A DNA stretch of 64,000 bases from Monarcha castaneiventris obscurior. Taxonomy: Eukaryota; Chordata; Aves; Passeriformes; Monarchidae. Each line of letters starts with the position of its first letter. Positions within the stretch are counted from its first letter, which is position 1. Location: positions 15,796,001-15,860,000 of the forward strand of contig JAMPIT010000059.1 of the NCBI GenBank assembly GCA_026261815.1, in the 5' to 3' direction. Shown here one piece after another: positions 11,151-24,090 of the stretch. A model generated the notes under the pieces. That model saw nothing but the letters and a program-made list of their open reading frames with translations. It had not been told where the DNA came from and ran no database searches. Both the position numbers and the translations under genes were made by a program.

Positions 11151-11684
11151 GAGTTGCTTACAACTAAGAGAAACGCAGTTGCTTATTCAAATTTATAACT
11201 ATTTATGGCAACACATTAAGCTAATTTAAATTCAAGAACATTTAGTTTAACCCATTGTTAATAGCCTGGGATTACAGTAGCTGTTGAGAATTCATGTGTC
11301 CCCTGGTTTGTTTTTTGATAGTAAGAATCTCCAAGTTCACCCCATTTCTTTTGAGTGGATTATTCCTCACTTCTAAATCAGTGAAAGTATTAATCAGTTT
11401 TTCCAACTGAATGAGTTTGAATTCCTTTGTTTCTTTGTCCCTTAAAAGTCAAGTTAAAAAAAAGACTGAGCAGGCTGCTAAAGGAGTGATTTGAAACTTT
11501 CCCTTTTCTCCATAGAGAATGAAAAGATATATGGGAGGACAGACCCTTCTCTTTGTGCTCTGTATGTTCAGCAATATAAAAACACAACCTCCTGAGAGCT
11601 GGAGCTGTCTGTCTTAAGGATGCATCTCCTTTTGCAGAAGTTGTACTAACAGAGAACTTTAGTTATTTTTTCAAATTTTACAGA

Positions 11685-11790
11685 ATCCTCAGAAAAAAAG
11701 AAGACAAAACAGAAAACGAAAGAAAACAAAAAAACCCAAAAATCAAAACAACGAAAACCTCCCAAAAAAAAAAAACCAAAAAACCTTAAA
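11685..11790. repeat. A-rich low-complexity tract
   Basis: Long runs of A are broken by single C or G residues, including 'aaaaaaaaaaaacc'. It could be a degraded poly(A) or an expanded simple repeat. No retrocopy was recognised upstream. Confidence 0.7.
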
Positions 11791-12574
11791 TGATCCTAAC
11801 ACAGAAAAGTGATTACAGCACAGCAGATAATGTGATAAACAAAGACACAAACTTCTATACAGACAGTGTACGTGTATGCATACATCTTACATACTCTAAA
11901 GGCATCTGGATTTAAAAGATTGCCCTGAGTCCTTGCTGCATTTTTTCAGGTTTCTTTCAAAAGGGACAGTTTGGGAAATAATAACTTGGACATGAAAATT
12001 GCCACTCTAATGTTGAAACAGAAGCAAAAAACAAAAAAAAACCCAAAAAAACAAACAAACAAAAAAAAAAACCAAACAACTTTCTGAGTACTTTTTGAAT
12101 GTTTAAGGAGGAATTAGTCATCTTGGTTTCTACACTGAGAAAAAAATTACATACGAAATCACATGTCCAGGAAGGCTAATTTTTTTTTTTTCTTCCTCAT
12201 CTATCAGTGGGGAAAAATGAACCACAACATTTTTAGCCAATATTCAACAATAAGCAAAAAATGAACACAAATTCTGAAGGAAACCATAACTAAAGAGATG
12301 GAAGTAGTGAAAAATGGCATAAAACCAGGAAAAATCTCTTAGTGGTATATTTTACTGCAAATTTTACAAAGAAACCGTAATTAATTTTAAGACAGGCTTT
12401 ACTTGATCTATGAGAAGACATAAAAGGAGCTGCCTCTGAGTGCAGATAGTTGCCCTTGGTAACTGAGACAACCCTTTCCACTTCAATCTGCAAAAGACAT
12501 ACTTCAGGTGGGGTTATTGAACCAACTCTTCACCACAACCTCCCATGGGGATTACTTCACTTGCTTTGCCCCAG

Positions 12575-12680
12575 CAGACCTTCAGTATTGTCTGCACCGT
12601 TCAGGAGCTGGTGGAGAGAGGCTCAGCAAGGAAATGAAGAAATAAGATCTGACACCAAGTGAAATCCCTGACTGAGTCAG
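12575..12680 (+). other. Candidate 106-nt non-coding exon
   Basis: The segment follows 'cttgctttgccccag' (AG at 12573-12574) and ends at CAG|GTAAGC (GT at 12681), a good donor. An in-frame stop occurs in each frame I traced, so a coding role is unlikely. A lncRNA exon is possible; chance is the main alternative. Confidence 0.15.
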
Positions 12681-13186
12681 GTAAGCTATTGCCTTTCTTG
12701 GTCCACTTTAGATTTGATAAAGACCCAGCTCCTCACAGAGTTCACTTCTTCGGAACTGCTGAGTTTTTTGATGACAAACTGACTTCAGTGCAAGTGGAAG
12801 TCAATATTGTAAGGGCCATACAAGAGCAATCCAAGTCAACAGGGCATTGTTTAGTGACATAAATACATAGGTTTTTTGAGATGGTCAGACCTTCTAACAC
12901 CTCATGTCCGAATCTCTGTAAATTCCACCTGGTTTTTACAGCCTTCTGAGCTATTCTAAATTCACAGAACACTTTTAAGGTGAAAGCTTTCTGGTAAGAT
13001 AGAAAAATGTCATGACTCTCCTTGTAGAAACTACAGTTTATCCCAGTTTTCTCATACCAAATTTGTTCTTCCTCTACAAGACTCTCTTCTATTTACTGCT
13101 GGGCTTTTAAGCCCAAAAGTAAACACATTTTTATAGAGCTGTTTAGATGCAGTATTGTTTGTGAAAGTTCTTTGGAAACTAAGTAT

Positions 13187-13328
13187 GTATTATTGTTGTA
13201 GTAATAGCAGTAGTAGTAATAGTAATGATGATGATGATGACAAAAAGTATTATTAATGTTGTTGCCGTTGTTATTTCTGTTATTATTATTATTAATATTA
13301 TTATTATTACTATTAATATTATTATTAT
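13187..13328. repeat. Degenerate trinucleotide microsatellite (TAT/TAG/GAT)
   Basis: The tract comprises ATT/TTA, GTA and GATGATGAT units, with minor interruptions such as 'gttgttgccgttgtt'. The minus-strand open frame rich in Ile and Thr across it is a repeat artefact. Confidence 0.9.
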
Positions 13329-16300
13329 GTTTGAGGTATAGGTTGGAAAAAAATCACACCCAGCATATCCACCACTCATCCAGGATTTATTTCTCTGCTT
13401 AGGAAAGAAAATAAATAGCTAGGTGACATATCATATTATGATATACCCCAGCGATGTGGTATTTCCCTAATAGAGAACAGAAAAGAAGCAAGTTTGGTAA
13501 AATCAACCCACAAAAAAGATGACATTTTCTGGTTGGTTTCTACTTTGCACAAGGAAGCAGTGAGGTTGGGAAGTGCCTGCACACCAGGGATGGGAAGGGG
13601 CTCAGACATTTTATGTCCTCAAAGCCTTAGCTCCCACCTCAAGTTTTGACTCCAGTGTAATTCTTGCATTCCCCAGAATTTGAAGTTCTGCAGAAGTAGA
13701 CTTGGATAAGCATCTGAGGCCTCATTCCGTACCAATCAGCGGAAAGCAGAGCTCTCTCCCTCCTGAGAAACTGGGTGAGGAGAGAGGGGAGTCCCTTGAC
13801 TCCCTTCAAGGACAGGTCTTGCCCTGCTTCCCTTCACTGCTGAGACAGGGACAGCACCCATTGCTCCCTCTGAATTACAATTCCTGCAGTTAAGTGATCA
13901 TCTATTTTAAAAATAGAAAATATCACTAAGGCTTCAGAGCTCTTGGTGTGGAGAAAAATGTGAAGACATAAACTCTGAGAGTTCAGTAAGCAATGCAAAT
14001 TTTAAAAAGAAAAACAGCACTATTTTTAAATTTCATGGATTTTTTGCGGGGGCAGGGAGATGAGGGAAGAGTGCAGAACTGCGAACAAGAAAGATTGATT
14101 TTGTATTTTTTAAAACAATCTGGATTTGGCACTCCTCCACTGTGCTCTAGAAAACCAAGATGTATTCATGAAGCTTCCTATTGCATTTTGTGGCTTCTTA
14201 TGTATAGAATGGAACTATAAATGAAAAATTATTTTAACTGCCTGTGTAAGGCAAAATAAAGGAACAACTATTTCCTCCTGTCTTGCTTGCAGAAGCAGAG
14301 CCAGGTGAGTAGATTTTTCCCTTGTGTATTTAGAAAAATTTCTCTAAAAGACAAGTCAAACCCATAATTTCAGCTGTTCCCTAATGTGCCGTTAATACTT
14401 ATCTGATAAGGTTGTTTTCTTCTAATGCTATTAGTTTGTTTGAACACAGTATTTTGAGAGCCACATACACTTTTCTCTTTGTTGACTCATTAGCACTAAA
14501 ATGCCATTTTCAAAAGGCCTTTTACAAAAGCCCAAGAAAACAGAATTAGTTATCTGCAGACAGCAAAAGCAGATAATTAAGAGGGAATATGGATATGTCA
14601 AAGTGCATATTTGGTGGCTATGATAGATGATAAAAAGCAATTAGAAATATGGCTGGAGAGAAGGAAATTATTTTGGATAATAAAGAACAAAACAAAAACT
14701 GGCAATGTCAAAAAATGTTAATTTCACCTTTTTTTTTTTTTTTTTTGTAGTATAAGAAGAAAATGGACAGAATTGTCTATTTGTATTTCTTATGAAAATC
14801 TCCTTAAGGTTTCTTTTAGTCTTTGCATTCCAAGAAACACTAAAAATAATCTGGAAAGCAATCAGACTTTAAAAAAACAAACAAACAAAATAGAGGAAAG
14901 AATTCAAGACTTTAGGACCTCATCCTCTGTAATCTTTGTAGGATTGCTGATCCCATGGTTTTCTTAATTATATAGGTAGACAGGAAAAAAATAAATAAAG
15001 CTTTCTGATGTGTCTGAAGTCCAGTGTGCAACATGTTTCCAGCCAGAGGCTGAATGCTGGACATATATGACTGCAATGGAATGACTTTTATTTTGGTTAT
15101 GCAATATCCTCCCTAAAACAATCCTACTTCTGATAATATTTTACATTGTAAGTGTATTTTTGGAACATTTCTACCACTCTAACAGACCTGACAATTCCAA
15201 TCCTTTTAAGGCCAAGGCTTCTGGGGAAAAAAATAAAAAAGAAGACTTCTAAGAAGATGTCAGAAGCCTTTTCAGACACCTAATAGACTTACTGAGCCAA
15301 ATGCAAACATTTTAGGAAAACAATGTGCCATTTAGTGTCTTTGATATATCACTATTCACTGTTCTGAAGGCATAGATTAGTATAAAATCTGACCAGCTCT
15401 TCAGATAAGCTTTATAAAATAAACTGTTATTTGGAGAGCAAGTCTCAAATGACATAATGAAATGAATTAGTCTGTTTTTCACTTGTCTGTGTTTATACAT
15501 TTCAGAAGACAAATTAAAACAGAATATTACAATACATGCCATTTCTTAAAACAAAAACGGTTGACTATTTCTTTTTCCATTCTTGTGTGGTTAAAGATAG
15601 GATAAAGAAGGATAGGAAAGAGACTTTTTTAAAAAATACATATATTTATTGTGCAATGAATCTTGAAAATATAATATACTGAACTTTAAAAAGCCCATGC
15701 AGACCCTGGAGCTTTGAGAGCTCTGGATAACTTTATATATTTATGACAACATATATGAGGGAGTTTTAATTAAATCAGTAACAGCACTGTCATGGAATCA
15801 AACAAAACAGAACTTTTAAGCCACAATTTTCACCTGCAAGTATGATGACATTCAGACCTCAGAAGACAAAACAAACAAGCATCCTCTTAGCCCTAAACAA
15901 AACATATAATCATTCTAAGACTTTGGCTTTTTGGGATGAAAAAATAAATACTTTTCTACTGCAACATAGCTGTGCAAACATTTTCAAAAGTAGGATTTCT
16001 ACAAGGTAACTTGCCTTTTACTCTGAATAATTGATCTACCTGTCAAAGTACAGGAGCAGGTGTGACCTGTATGCCAAACTATTGGGAAATGCGTGTCTGA
16101 TTTTATACCTGCCCTATACCAGGTAAAATAGAGCAGGTGCAGTACATATGACCTAAAGGAATATTCACATAAACCCGTAACTGTGCAGTACACAAGTGGT
16201 CATGAAAATATTATTCTGTGAAACCATTCTGCTGGCACTTGCTCCTTTTAAATGAAAATATGACACAGAATGGCCATTTTATCTCTTGCACTCTTAAATT

Positions 16301-18505
16301 TTATAACAATGCAGTTTTCCTGGCTGATGGAGAAATAAACTGTGATCAGACACTTGGCAGCAGAACCTGAGCCAATAGTGTTAAACTTTCTTTGTGGTAT
16401 TATCTTTCCAGTAAAGAGGGACACTTTAGAAATTTAGGATATCCATTACAGGTGCATGAAAACTTATGTCTCTGAAATTTCTTTATGAGTTTTCTTTCTT
16501 GGGCTTCGTAAGAATCCATGAACACTGCACATCATAGGCTAAAAAATTCTCTTCCTGTTAAATTAACTGAAAAATATAGGTCTTTGACCATGGAATTTAG
16601 CTTAGAAACAGAAATAACAAATAGAACTAGTTACTTCACTAAGTTCTATATAACTAAAATAAGTCCATTTGATTTAAGATTAATAGAAATTTTGAATTTA
16701 GAGAAAAAGCCCTCAAAGTTTCACCTCGTTTTGCTGCTATAGGAATATTTGTATAAAATAACTCTCACAATAAAATATTAATCTTTCCGACGTGGTCTAT
16801 TTGCAAAGATTATCTCTGTTCCTAGCAGAAATGGTGATTTGTTTGTGTTCACAGTGTTTGTCAGAAAGCAGACGTACATGAATATTTTAGAGACAAGCCT
16901 GCTCCAGAACATAACCCTGTTCCTCTTATTCCAGCCGGAAAACAATGTTGGCTTATAAACTGTGACGTTATTGCATTTTTTCTTAAAGTAGAAAAATATT
17001 GTAAGAGAAGCATCTTATTCTTTCTCAACTTTGCTGAAGGTAATGGACTTCCTTCCTAGCACTGTCAGAAAAAGAGAATTTGAGATGAATTAGATGTTTT
17101 GGGGTTATTGTTTAACTGAAACTGTAATTCCTACACAAAAAACACAAACAAACCAACCTGTTCCTTTGTGCTTAAGTTACCATAGCCAATGGTGATGTAA
17201 AATCCTACATCCATTAAAGTAAATCTGTATTTTTCCAGCAGCTTTGTACAGAGATCACTCTTACTGTTGCATTGTGTGAGGCAGATGGACTATTAGGTGT
17301 CAGAATTATGCTGTAATGAGGATGTCTTGCTTTCTAACTTAACTTCACAGTTACATTGCAGGAGAAATGTAGGATTTAGGCAAAGTGTTAGGACAATATG
17401 ACAGTTTTAATCTAAATCCCAGAGTACAAATGCCTTGAATACTTGAATTGTAGGAAACAGGCATTTCAATGTCCTCTGCAACACTTTGTTGTTAGTGTGT
17501 CATGATAAATTTTATATCAAGAAATGACTATTCCCTGAGATCAGATCCACAAATGACATGAGCTTTGAAGACAAATTGAACTCTGGCTTTAATGGTAACC
17601 GATTGTTAAGATTCCAAATTGTGTCATTATAAGATGTTTTCTCTCTTTTAATTAAATGTGATGGGCCACATTTAGAACCATAGAAACAGTGTTGGATTCA
17701 ATAAAAGAAGAATCCTGACGTCTCTCTTTAGAACAAAGCACAGCACTTTGACAAAATTCACATATTGTGTTCTTCTAGTATTTTACAGTGTCAAACATTT
17801 TGTTAACGTAAAGCACGTCATCAACAGCAGAAAACAGTTATTTGTTTTGAAATACAAGCAATAAGCTAAATGCACTGTGTCTAGATATAGAGTTACTCAT
17901 ACATACTGACCAGACAAGGACCTAATGTTCTTGATGCTGGTTTGGACATTGATAGCTATTGCCACCCCATAATGTGTTTGTGTTTAAGAAGGCAGGCAGG
18001 TGTGTGATGATCTACTTGAAAACAGAAACAGGGTTTCAGCTCCGACTACACATTGTAATCCTTTTTTCTTATCCTTTGCTCTGCCACTTCCCTCCTCCTT
18101 CCTTTCTTTTTAAATGCAAAAGCATATCTTCTGATTTCTTCTCTTTTGCTTGAGGGTATAAAGAGATTTAGGGAAAACACCGTCTGCATGAAAACACCAG
18201 GAAACTACACTATAGTTTCATTTCTTCCATCACTATGGAGCAGATACTTGATTATCTCACAAGACAGTTTTCATTAATGTTTCTAGTGCCATGTCCCTTT
18301 CCTTAGCTTCTGGAAAAATTCCTTGCAGCTACCTGCTGTTGTGCTTATGATAATACTGACAACATGGCTCCTGTTTCAGACCAAGGACAAGAGCAGAAGG
18401 AAGCCAAAATATTGTAGCCTTTGGCTTGTATGTTCAACTAGTTTAAGACTACATTCTAAACATTTTCATATCCATTCATAATAAGGGGACCTGAGGAGTA
18501 GTAAC
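13329..18505. other. Long unique stretch, no gene recognised
   Basis: About 5.2 kb without a recognised transposon. It holds a splice-flanked 12-nt segment (14293-14304, listed separately), a T-run near 14731-14748 and many short open frames with no recognisable domain. The 74-codon frame at 16518-16742 is the most protein-like, but has no family match or splice support. This could be intron or intergenic DNA. Confidence 0.5.
14293..14304 (+). other. Candidate 12-nt microexon
   Basis: The pyrimidine-rich 'tcctcctgtcttgcttgcag' (AG at 14291-14292) is followed by 'aagcagagccag' and then GTGAGT (GT at 14305). Both splice signals are near consensus, and the interior is 12 nt, a multiple of three (K-Q-S-Q in one phase). 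Neuronal microexons of this size are known in vertebrates. No host gene is identified, so this remains a signal-only call. Confidence 0.22.
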
Positions 18506-18990
18506 TCATGGAAAAATCTAGGATTGAAAGGACCTCTTCAGGTCATCTGCCAGAACTTTCTCATGAAAGCAAGGCCTAATTCAGATTAAGATTTTCAGAT
18601 TAAGTCTTGAATATTTGCAACGGTGAGATTCTTTTGGGAAACCTATCCCAAATCTTAGTTGTTCTATTTGTGAAGAACTTGTGCGCAAACTTTACCCTGA
18701 AGAAACTTGTGCTCATTCTTTTCTCCTGTTGCTGTGCATCCTCAGGAAGAGAGTGTCTCAATTTTCTATTTAACCTCCTTTTAGATATTTGAAAACTGAG
18801 GTCCACCTGAAATGAAATTCAATTAATTACAAACTTGAATTCCTCAACCTTTCTTTATATACCAAGTTTTTAATCAACTCAGCACCTTGCTGGTCTTGTG
18901 ATGGACTCTCCCCAACCTGTCTCTTTTGAACTGGGAGATCAAAACTGGACCCCGTATTCCAAGTGTGGCCTAACAAGTGCCTATATGGTC
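18506..18990 (-). mobile_element. CR1 LINE, old fragment
   Basis: The plus-strand text 'ctaggattgaaaggacctct' is the inverted CR1 3' terminus. It then follows the family order: 'aaacctatcccaaatcttag', a 'ctttaccctgaag' block, 'cctcaggaagagagtgtctc' and finally the inverted ORF2 end 'gatcaaaactggaccccgta'. Many small indels and an internal duplication ('ttcagattaag' twice, about 18580-18605) show that it is old. The 68-codon minus-strand open frame (18600-18806) lies in this non-coding 3' region and is not a gene. Confidence 0.75.
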
Positions 18991-21900
18991 AACAGTAAGT
19001 ATTTCTTCAGGAACAGGAGTAACTTAACAAAAATATACCTAGTAAAGCATACAGTGTGTAAAAGTTTTGTGATTATGTGAGCGCAATTGTATACAGACAT
19101 TTGTATGTTCACAGAATGCATATATAAATGGGGTTGTAGGTAAGAGATTTGGACCTTGAAAATTTCGGGTAGGTGTTTATCTGCCTCTATGCCTGCAGAA
19201 ATTAGTATGAACATAATAAAAAATACATCTAATAATGTAGTTACTGAATTCTTCCTTCTATGTCTTTCTTTTTTTTCTGTTTTTTTTTCTTTCCTTTGCC
19301 TTTGGGACCCATCTTCTACAGCCTACGCAATAGAGGAGATCTTGCCACAGAAAAATACAGAAAAACAACAGAGCTGAATTTTCTGTTTTACATAGGAGCT
19401 ATAAAAAAAGGACCTTTACTTCAGAAGGTTTGACATAATGATAATTTAAAGGAGCAGGGAAGTGAATTTCGTGCTGTGTTAATTAGGGGTACCCTTTCCT
19501 AAGCTGAACTACTTGATTTTCTTTTTAGATTGGGTAAAGAGAAAAAAAGGAAGCTGAAAAATTAACTCAGTGTAAATTTTTTCTTGATATCCTTTGATCA
19601 TAAAGTGGGAAGAATGCTCTGTTATTTTCTCTTCCTTGCGAGATTTGCTGCCTTGCTAAATAGAGCTTTCTCTGTACAAGCCACAGTGAGAGGGTTACTG
19701 TGCATTTTCCTATGGTCCTCTCTCCTATATTCACTGGTCTTTCAGCAGCTAGGACTGAGTTCTTAGCAATATTTTTGTAAAACAGTCTCACCTTACCTAG
19801 TGAAAGACTACATCGATCATTGTCCCCTAATGACCTCCAAGAATTTCCTTCAGCCTTCTTGTTTGCAAAGCTGGTATGTTATGTCAAAAGCGCTGTTGGT
19901 TATCATGACATTAACAATTTTAGAAAGATATTTTTTACTCAGTGTTCCTGGGTTGGATATTCATTTTTGCTTGCAGATCTGTAGAAGGCAATGACATTAT
20001 ACTGATGCCAGAGACCAATAAGTATTTCCGATTTGAGGAGTTCTCATGTTTCTAGCAGATTAGTCTGCATATTTTGGAATTTAATCTGGAAAGCACTGTG
20101 GGGAAAACATGCAAAGGGGACTGCTACCTGCCTTGTAAATTAATAACTTGTATGAATTTAGGCAAGTACTGCAAGTTTTGCAGAACTCTATTACAGAATT
20201 TCCCGATAAAAGGGTACATTTGCTGAGTACCAAAGTTTTCTGCTTAGGAGGTCTCTCCTGTAATTTTCTCTATCTGTTACCTAAGTGAAAAGACAGAAAA
20301 GAGAAAACAACATTCGCTTTTAGTTTATTGCTTTGGCTCAGGGAATCTCATATTAGTGTTAACAGCCACTGAGAACAGCAGGTGGTAATTTCCGATGGAA
20401 ACGAGCAGCTACTAGACCAGACAACCCTCATTTACTTACACCCCGTGCAATGCTTCTTGAGAATATTGTAAACTGTGGCCTCTTTCCCATTTGTCCTTGT
20501 TTTAGCTGACATTGTCATTCATGACTATACTGTGAGTGTAAATGATGATCTAATGTCACTTCTATAATTACTTGGCACCCTGAATAAACTGTAATCCCCC
20601 TGGGTCAATAACTGCTCTCAGCTTGACATTCAATAAACAAGGTTTGGAGAATTGCTGTAGTTTCACTTTTTTTTTCTTTTTTTTTTTTTTTATCCCTCCT
20701 GGTGCTTTCAGTGAATGCGATTCAGGAGTAGTTCAGGACCATTAAGAAAAGGAAGGAAACAACTGCACACAGTGTGAGAGCGCTGACAGGACACCTCTGA
20801 TTTTTAACACTTAGTTACAAAGGCCTCTTACCTGTAGGGTCCAATTCGTCTCCAATGCAATTTTTAAGAATGACTTCAGGGGGAGTGAGACCCCCCAGTC
20901 TGGGAGGCTGCTCTTTGTAGTGTCATGAATCAGTTTTAAGGGCACATACTACAGGTATTGTGACTATGTTTGTTGTAGCCTTCCTTTATGCCTCAAGATT
21001 TTTGCCAGAACTTGACTTTTTTTGCTGTAGCCTTGCATGTGGCTTCACATACTGCAATCCAGGTAGGTGCGACCAAGTCTTTGAGTTGTAAAATAAATTG
21101 CCTGTGTTATGCATAAGGATGACATCCAACAAGGACAAATCAAGCATTATCACAACACTGTCTGTGTTGGTTTCTGCTGCCCTAACAAGTACCCAACAAT
21201 TGCTGCTCCATAACTACTCAGGGTCTACTTCTGCCCAGACTGCCTAAAGGTCACAGTGATCATGAGTTTCATTCACAGTTTGCCTATATCCTTCATCTTC
21301 TTCATTATGGAAACAATACCTTGTTTACTTGTACATTGTCATGTCCTAACTATGTGCATGTGCCATTGTTTAAGAAAAAACAAACCCGACTTGTTCTCCT
21401 ATTTCTGCCAAACCCAAGAAAGACTTTATTGGGTAGTAGAATTAATCATAAGGCAATCGCAGACACAGCAGTCATTGCAAGAAATGATTTATATACTAAG
21501 AATATGGTGAAGGTGAGAAGCAAATTATTAATAAACAGCAAAGATAAAGAAATAGGCCAAAAATTTCCTTGAGGTGAGGGCTGAGAAAAGTAAATCTGGA
21601 ACTGCTTCGAGGACTCAAGCTTTCAAAATAGACTTGTATGACATAGAAGTTCAAAGTCACCCGGGCTTCTGATCTGTATGTCATGTTTTGAACAAAGAGC
21701 AGCTGTATGAATGTATATAAAGAAGGAGTGGAGGGAGAAAGAAAGCAGTCCTGCCATTGTGTACAGAATTGAAAGAAACTGCAAAAAAGTGATCATAGGA
21801 AAGATGGTGGATTTGATGATGGATGGTGGATGATGCTGGAATTTCTTGCCAGAGAATTTTTGTTCAGTCTGAGACCAGTATTTCACCATTTTTCAGGGGC

Positions 21901-23238
21901 AGATGAACTCTGAGGGCTCTTAAAAGAAGCATTTTCTTTTAAAAATCCCTCCTATTTGTATTTGCTGTTTATTATTTTATTTAATATTTAGAGGTATGTT
22001 TTGCATACAGCTCCAGAAAACTTTGGAGTCACTGTTAAATGTTGATACTGTAAACAGTAATAAGCCAGCTGCATCCCTGCCAGCAAAGCTGTGCCTCACC
22101 ACTATGAACAAAAACACAAGAGCAAATTCATATTTGCCTAATTGAATATCTGTGCTTTGATGACCAATTCTGTGCTTCCTCTAAAAAGAAATACATTAAA
22201 ATAATGTACTGGTCCCAGATAGACCATTCATGAGCATGCTGAGTAAGAGTTGAAAGTAACACACTTGGCATAGAGGCAAGGGCAGGAGAAGAGGGTTGCT
22301 TTTCTGGCGTGTGTTGCTAAGGAGCAGAATCTTACCCAAGTCTTATATTATGGAGTCTGCTGGTCTATAGACAAACGTCCTAGACACTTTAGTTGATGCT
22401 CTCAGTATTTTTAGTAAAAATGCATGTGGGTCTTTTTCCCAAGATACTTTTCAATGCCATCATGCAGTGAAACCCATGGAGATCCTTTCTGTGTGCAATT
22501 AGGTAACAGAGGGACAATAAAAAGTCTTAACACTCTCAGGAATAAAAATTGCAGCCTTAACCACATTATATGCAATAAATTCCTCAAATTGTTCCCTATA
22601 GCTTTAAACACCATTCCATGTGGCTGGGAACTAAGATTGCCACACAGGAGAAAATCTCTGCAGCATCACAGCATTTAAAAAGTAAAAGGAAGAAAAATAC
22701 TCTGATCTTCTACTTATCAGTGAGAGAATCTTTATAGGGGACAAAGTATGGAGGGGAAATAGAAGTGTAGATGGATTTCATCATTATTTTTTTCCCCTTG
22801 AACAGTCATGTTACCTTTCTTGATCAGTTTCTTTGTCAGAAACTCTTCACTGCATTCAAAGACTGACTCAGATCGGGGAGTGCAAATGAAAACTGTGAGT
22901 GAGCAATGAGGAACAGAGAGGATCCAGCACTGGAGAGAAAACAGAAGACCTGTGGTAGAAGGAGGAGAGCCTGAAAGAAGCAGAGGGGACAGTGCCCCAG
23001 GACAACATGAGTCTTCAAAATGGTGCATATAATTGCATAAATTGGCCCAAAATGCTATAACTTCCAACGCACCACTGGCAGTATTCACTCTCTGTGCTGC
23101 TGTGCAGGTTTTCTAAGACAGTAAACAGTACAACCCATGTAACCTGTGTCTTTAACAACTCATGCTGGACATGTGGAGAATAAAATGAAGTATGGAAAAT
23201 CCTTGAGGGCTAAAGTCTCCATAAGCCTAGGCGTAAAA
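18991..23238. other. Unique DNA with a conserved-looking block
   Basis: No transposon recognised apart from low-complexity T tracts (20668-20693). The block around 20290-20660 has balanced, non-repetitive composition resembling a conserved non-coding element. An open, splice-flanked minus-strand segment lies at 20832-20899 (listed separately). The 118-codon minus-strand frame at 22732-23088 has no recognised domain. Confidence 0.45.
20832..20899 (-). other. Candidate 68-nt coding-type exon (minus strand)
   Basis: On the minus strand, CAG|GTAAGAGG forms a strong donor (last exon base 20832), and 'cagcctcccag' an acceptor (first base 20899). One frame is open across the segment and contains GGLTPPEVILKNCIG, continuing to DELDPT. 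An in-frame TGA lies shortly upstream, which fits an exon edge. The acceptor's pyrimidine tract is only moderate, and the DNA also loosely resembles an old dispersed vertebrate repeat motif. Function unknown. Confidence 0.2.
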
Positions 23239-23416
23239 CCCAGGGAGAAGGTACATTCCCCATCTCTGGAAACATTCAAAGTCAGGTTGGATGGAGCTCT
23301 GAGTAACCTGATCTAGATGCAGATGTCCCTGCTCAGTGCAAGGGGATTGGACTAACTGATCCTTAATTACCTTTGAAAGGTCCCTTCCAACCCAAACTAT
23401 TCGGCAATTCTGTGAT
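23239..23416 (+). mobile_element. CR1 LINE, 3'-terminal fragment
   Basis: The sequence follows the CR1 3' UTR from 'cagggagaaggtacattccc' through 'tcaggttggatggagctctg' and 'aaggggattggactaactga' to 'aaaggtcccttccaaccc'. It ends in a decayed 'attctgtgat' tail. About 180 bp survives, with no ORF2. Confidence 0.9.
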
Positions 23417-24090
23417 AAACAGCTTGCACTCTCCTCACACTGGTTTTATTTTTTTTTTTAATTCCAGGAAAATATTGTTTGATGTTTTTAAGAATTTTTA
23501 AATTATCAACATATTTTTTTAGCACCATGATAAATCCCTTTGTTGCTTTTCAAAGGTCTTTTAGTATGCTAATAAAACATTTTTCAAATATCTCTGTTAT
23601 CAGACTAACAGGTGGCATAGTTCTATATTTGTTTTTCATGGAATGATTGAGTTTAATTTCTTTTACTTTCCTTTTTTGCATGCAATAAGAACGTTAAGGA
23701 TTTGAGATGCATGCAATGTGTAATGGTATGTGTTAAAGTATTATCCAAGCTTTTCTCTTAGAGACATGTCAACAATACTGCGTATACGACTGGAATTTAT
23801 CCTTCAGGCTGCACAAACATAAATATTTTTCTTCATAGCACACCACTTAGTGATTTTTTTAAAGCATATCTTAGTCTAACAGCTTGACAGCTGACTGTAA
23901 TAAATGCTCTTATTAATGATCACTCTGTCTATGTCCAGCTGTCATCTCCCTGACAAGGCTCCCCTCTAAAGACACTGAGGCTGGCAGAAATGCCAAGTGC
24001 ATTGGCCTTCCTGAGATCTAGGCTACCACAAGGTCTTTCCCAAAGAAAGCTCTTTCTGCGCAGAAGCCACTCTACAGATATACTGAGAAC
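23417..24090. other. Unique DNA, nothing recognised
   Basis: AT-rich sequence with no recognised element, ending at the proposed left edge of the LTR. Confidence 0.5.

Larger units (their letters stand above)
11151..13186. other. Unique DNA with A-rich low-complexity tracts
   Basis: Two A-rich tracts interspersed with C (about 11685-11790 and 12026-12078) dominate the low-complexity content. A splice-flanked segment at 12575-12680 is listed separately. No gene recognised. Confidence 0.5.

Noticed and set aside
21361..21500. Minus-strand AATAAA (near 21425) about 65 bp after a TATA-like run (near 21490), as in an LTR
   Set aside because: No credible TG...CA ends, flanking duplication or family resemblance was found.
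22732..23088. 118-codon minus-strand open frame with Cys and Ser-rich stretches
   Set aside because: No family resemblance, no splice or promoter context and overlapping frames on the same strand.
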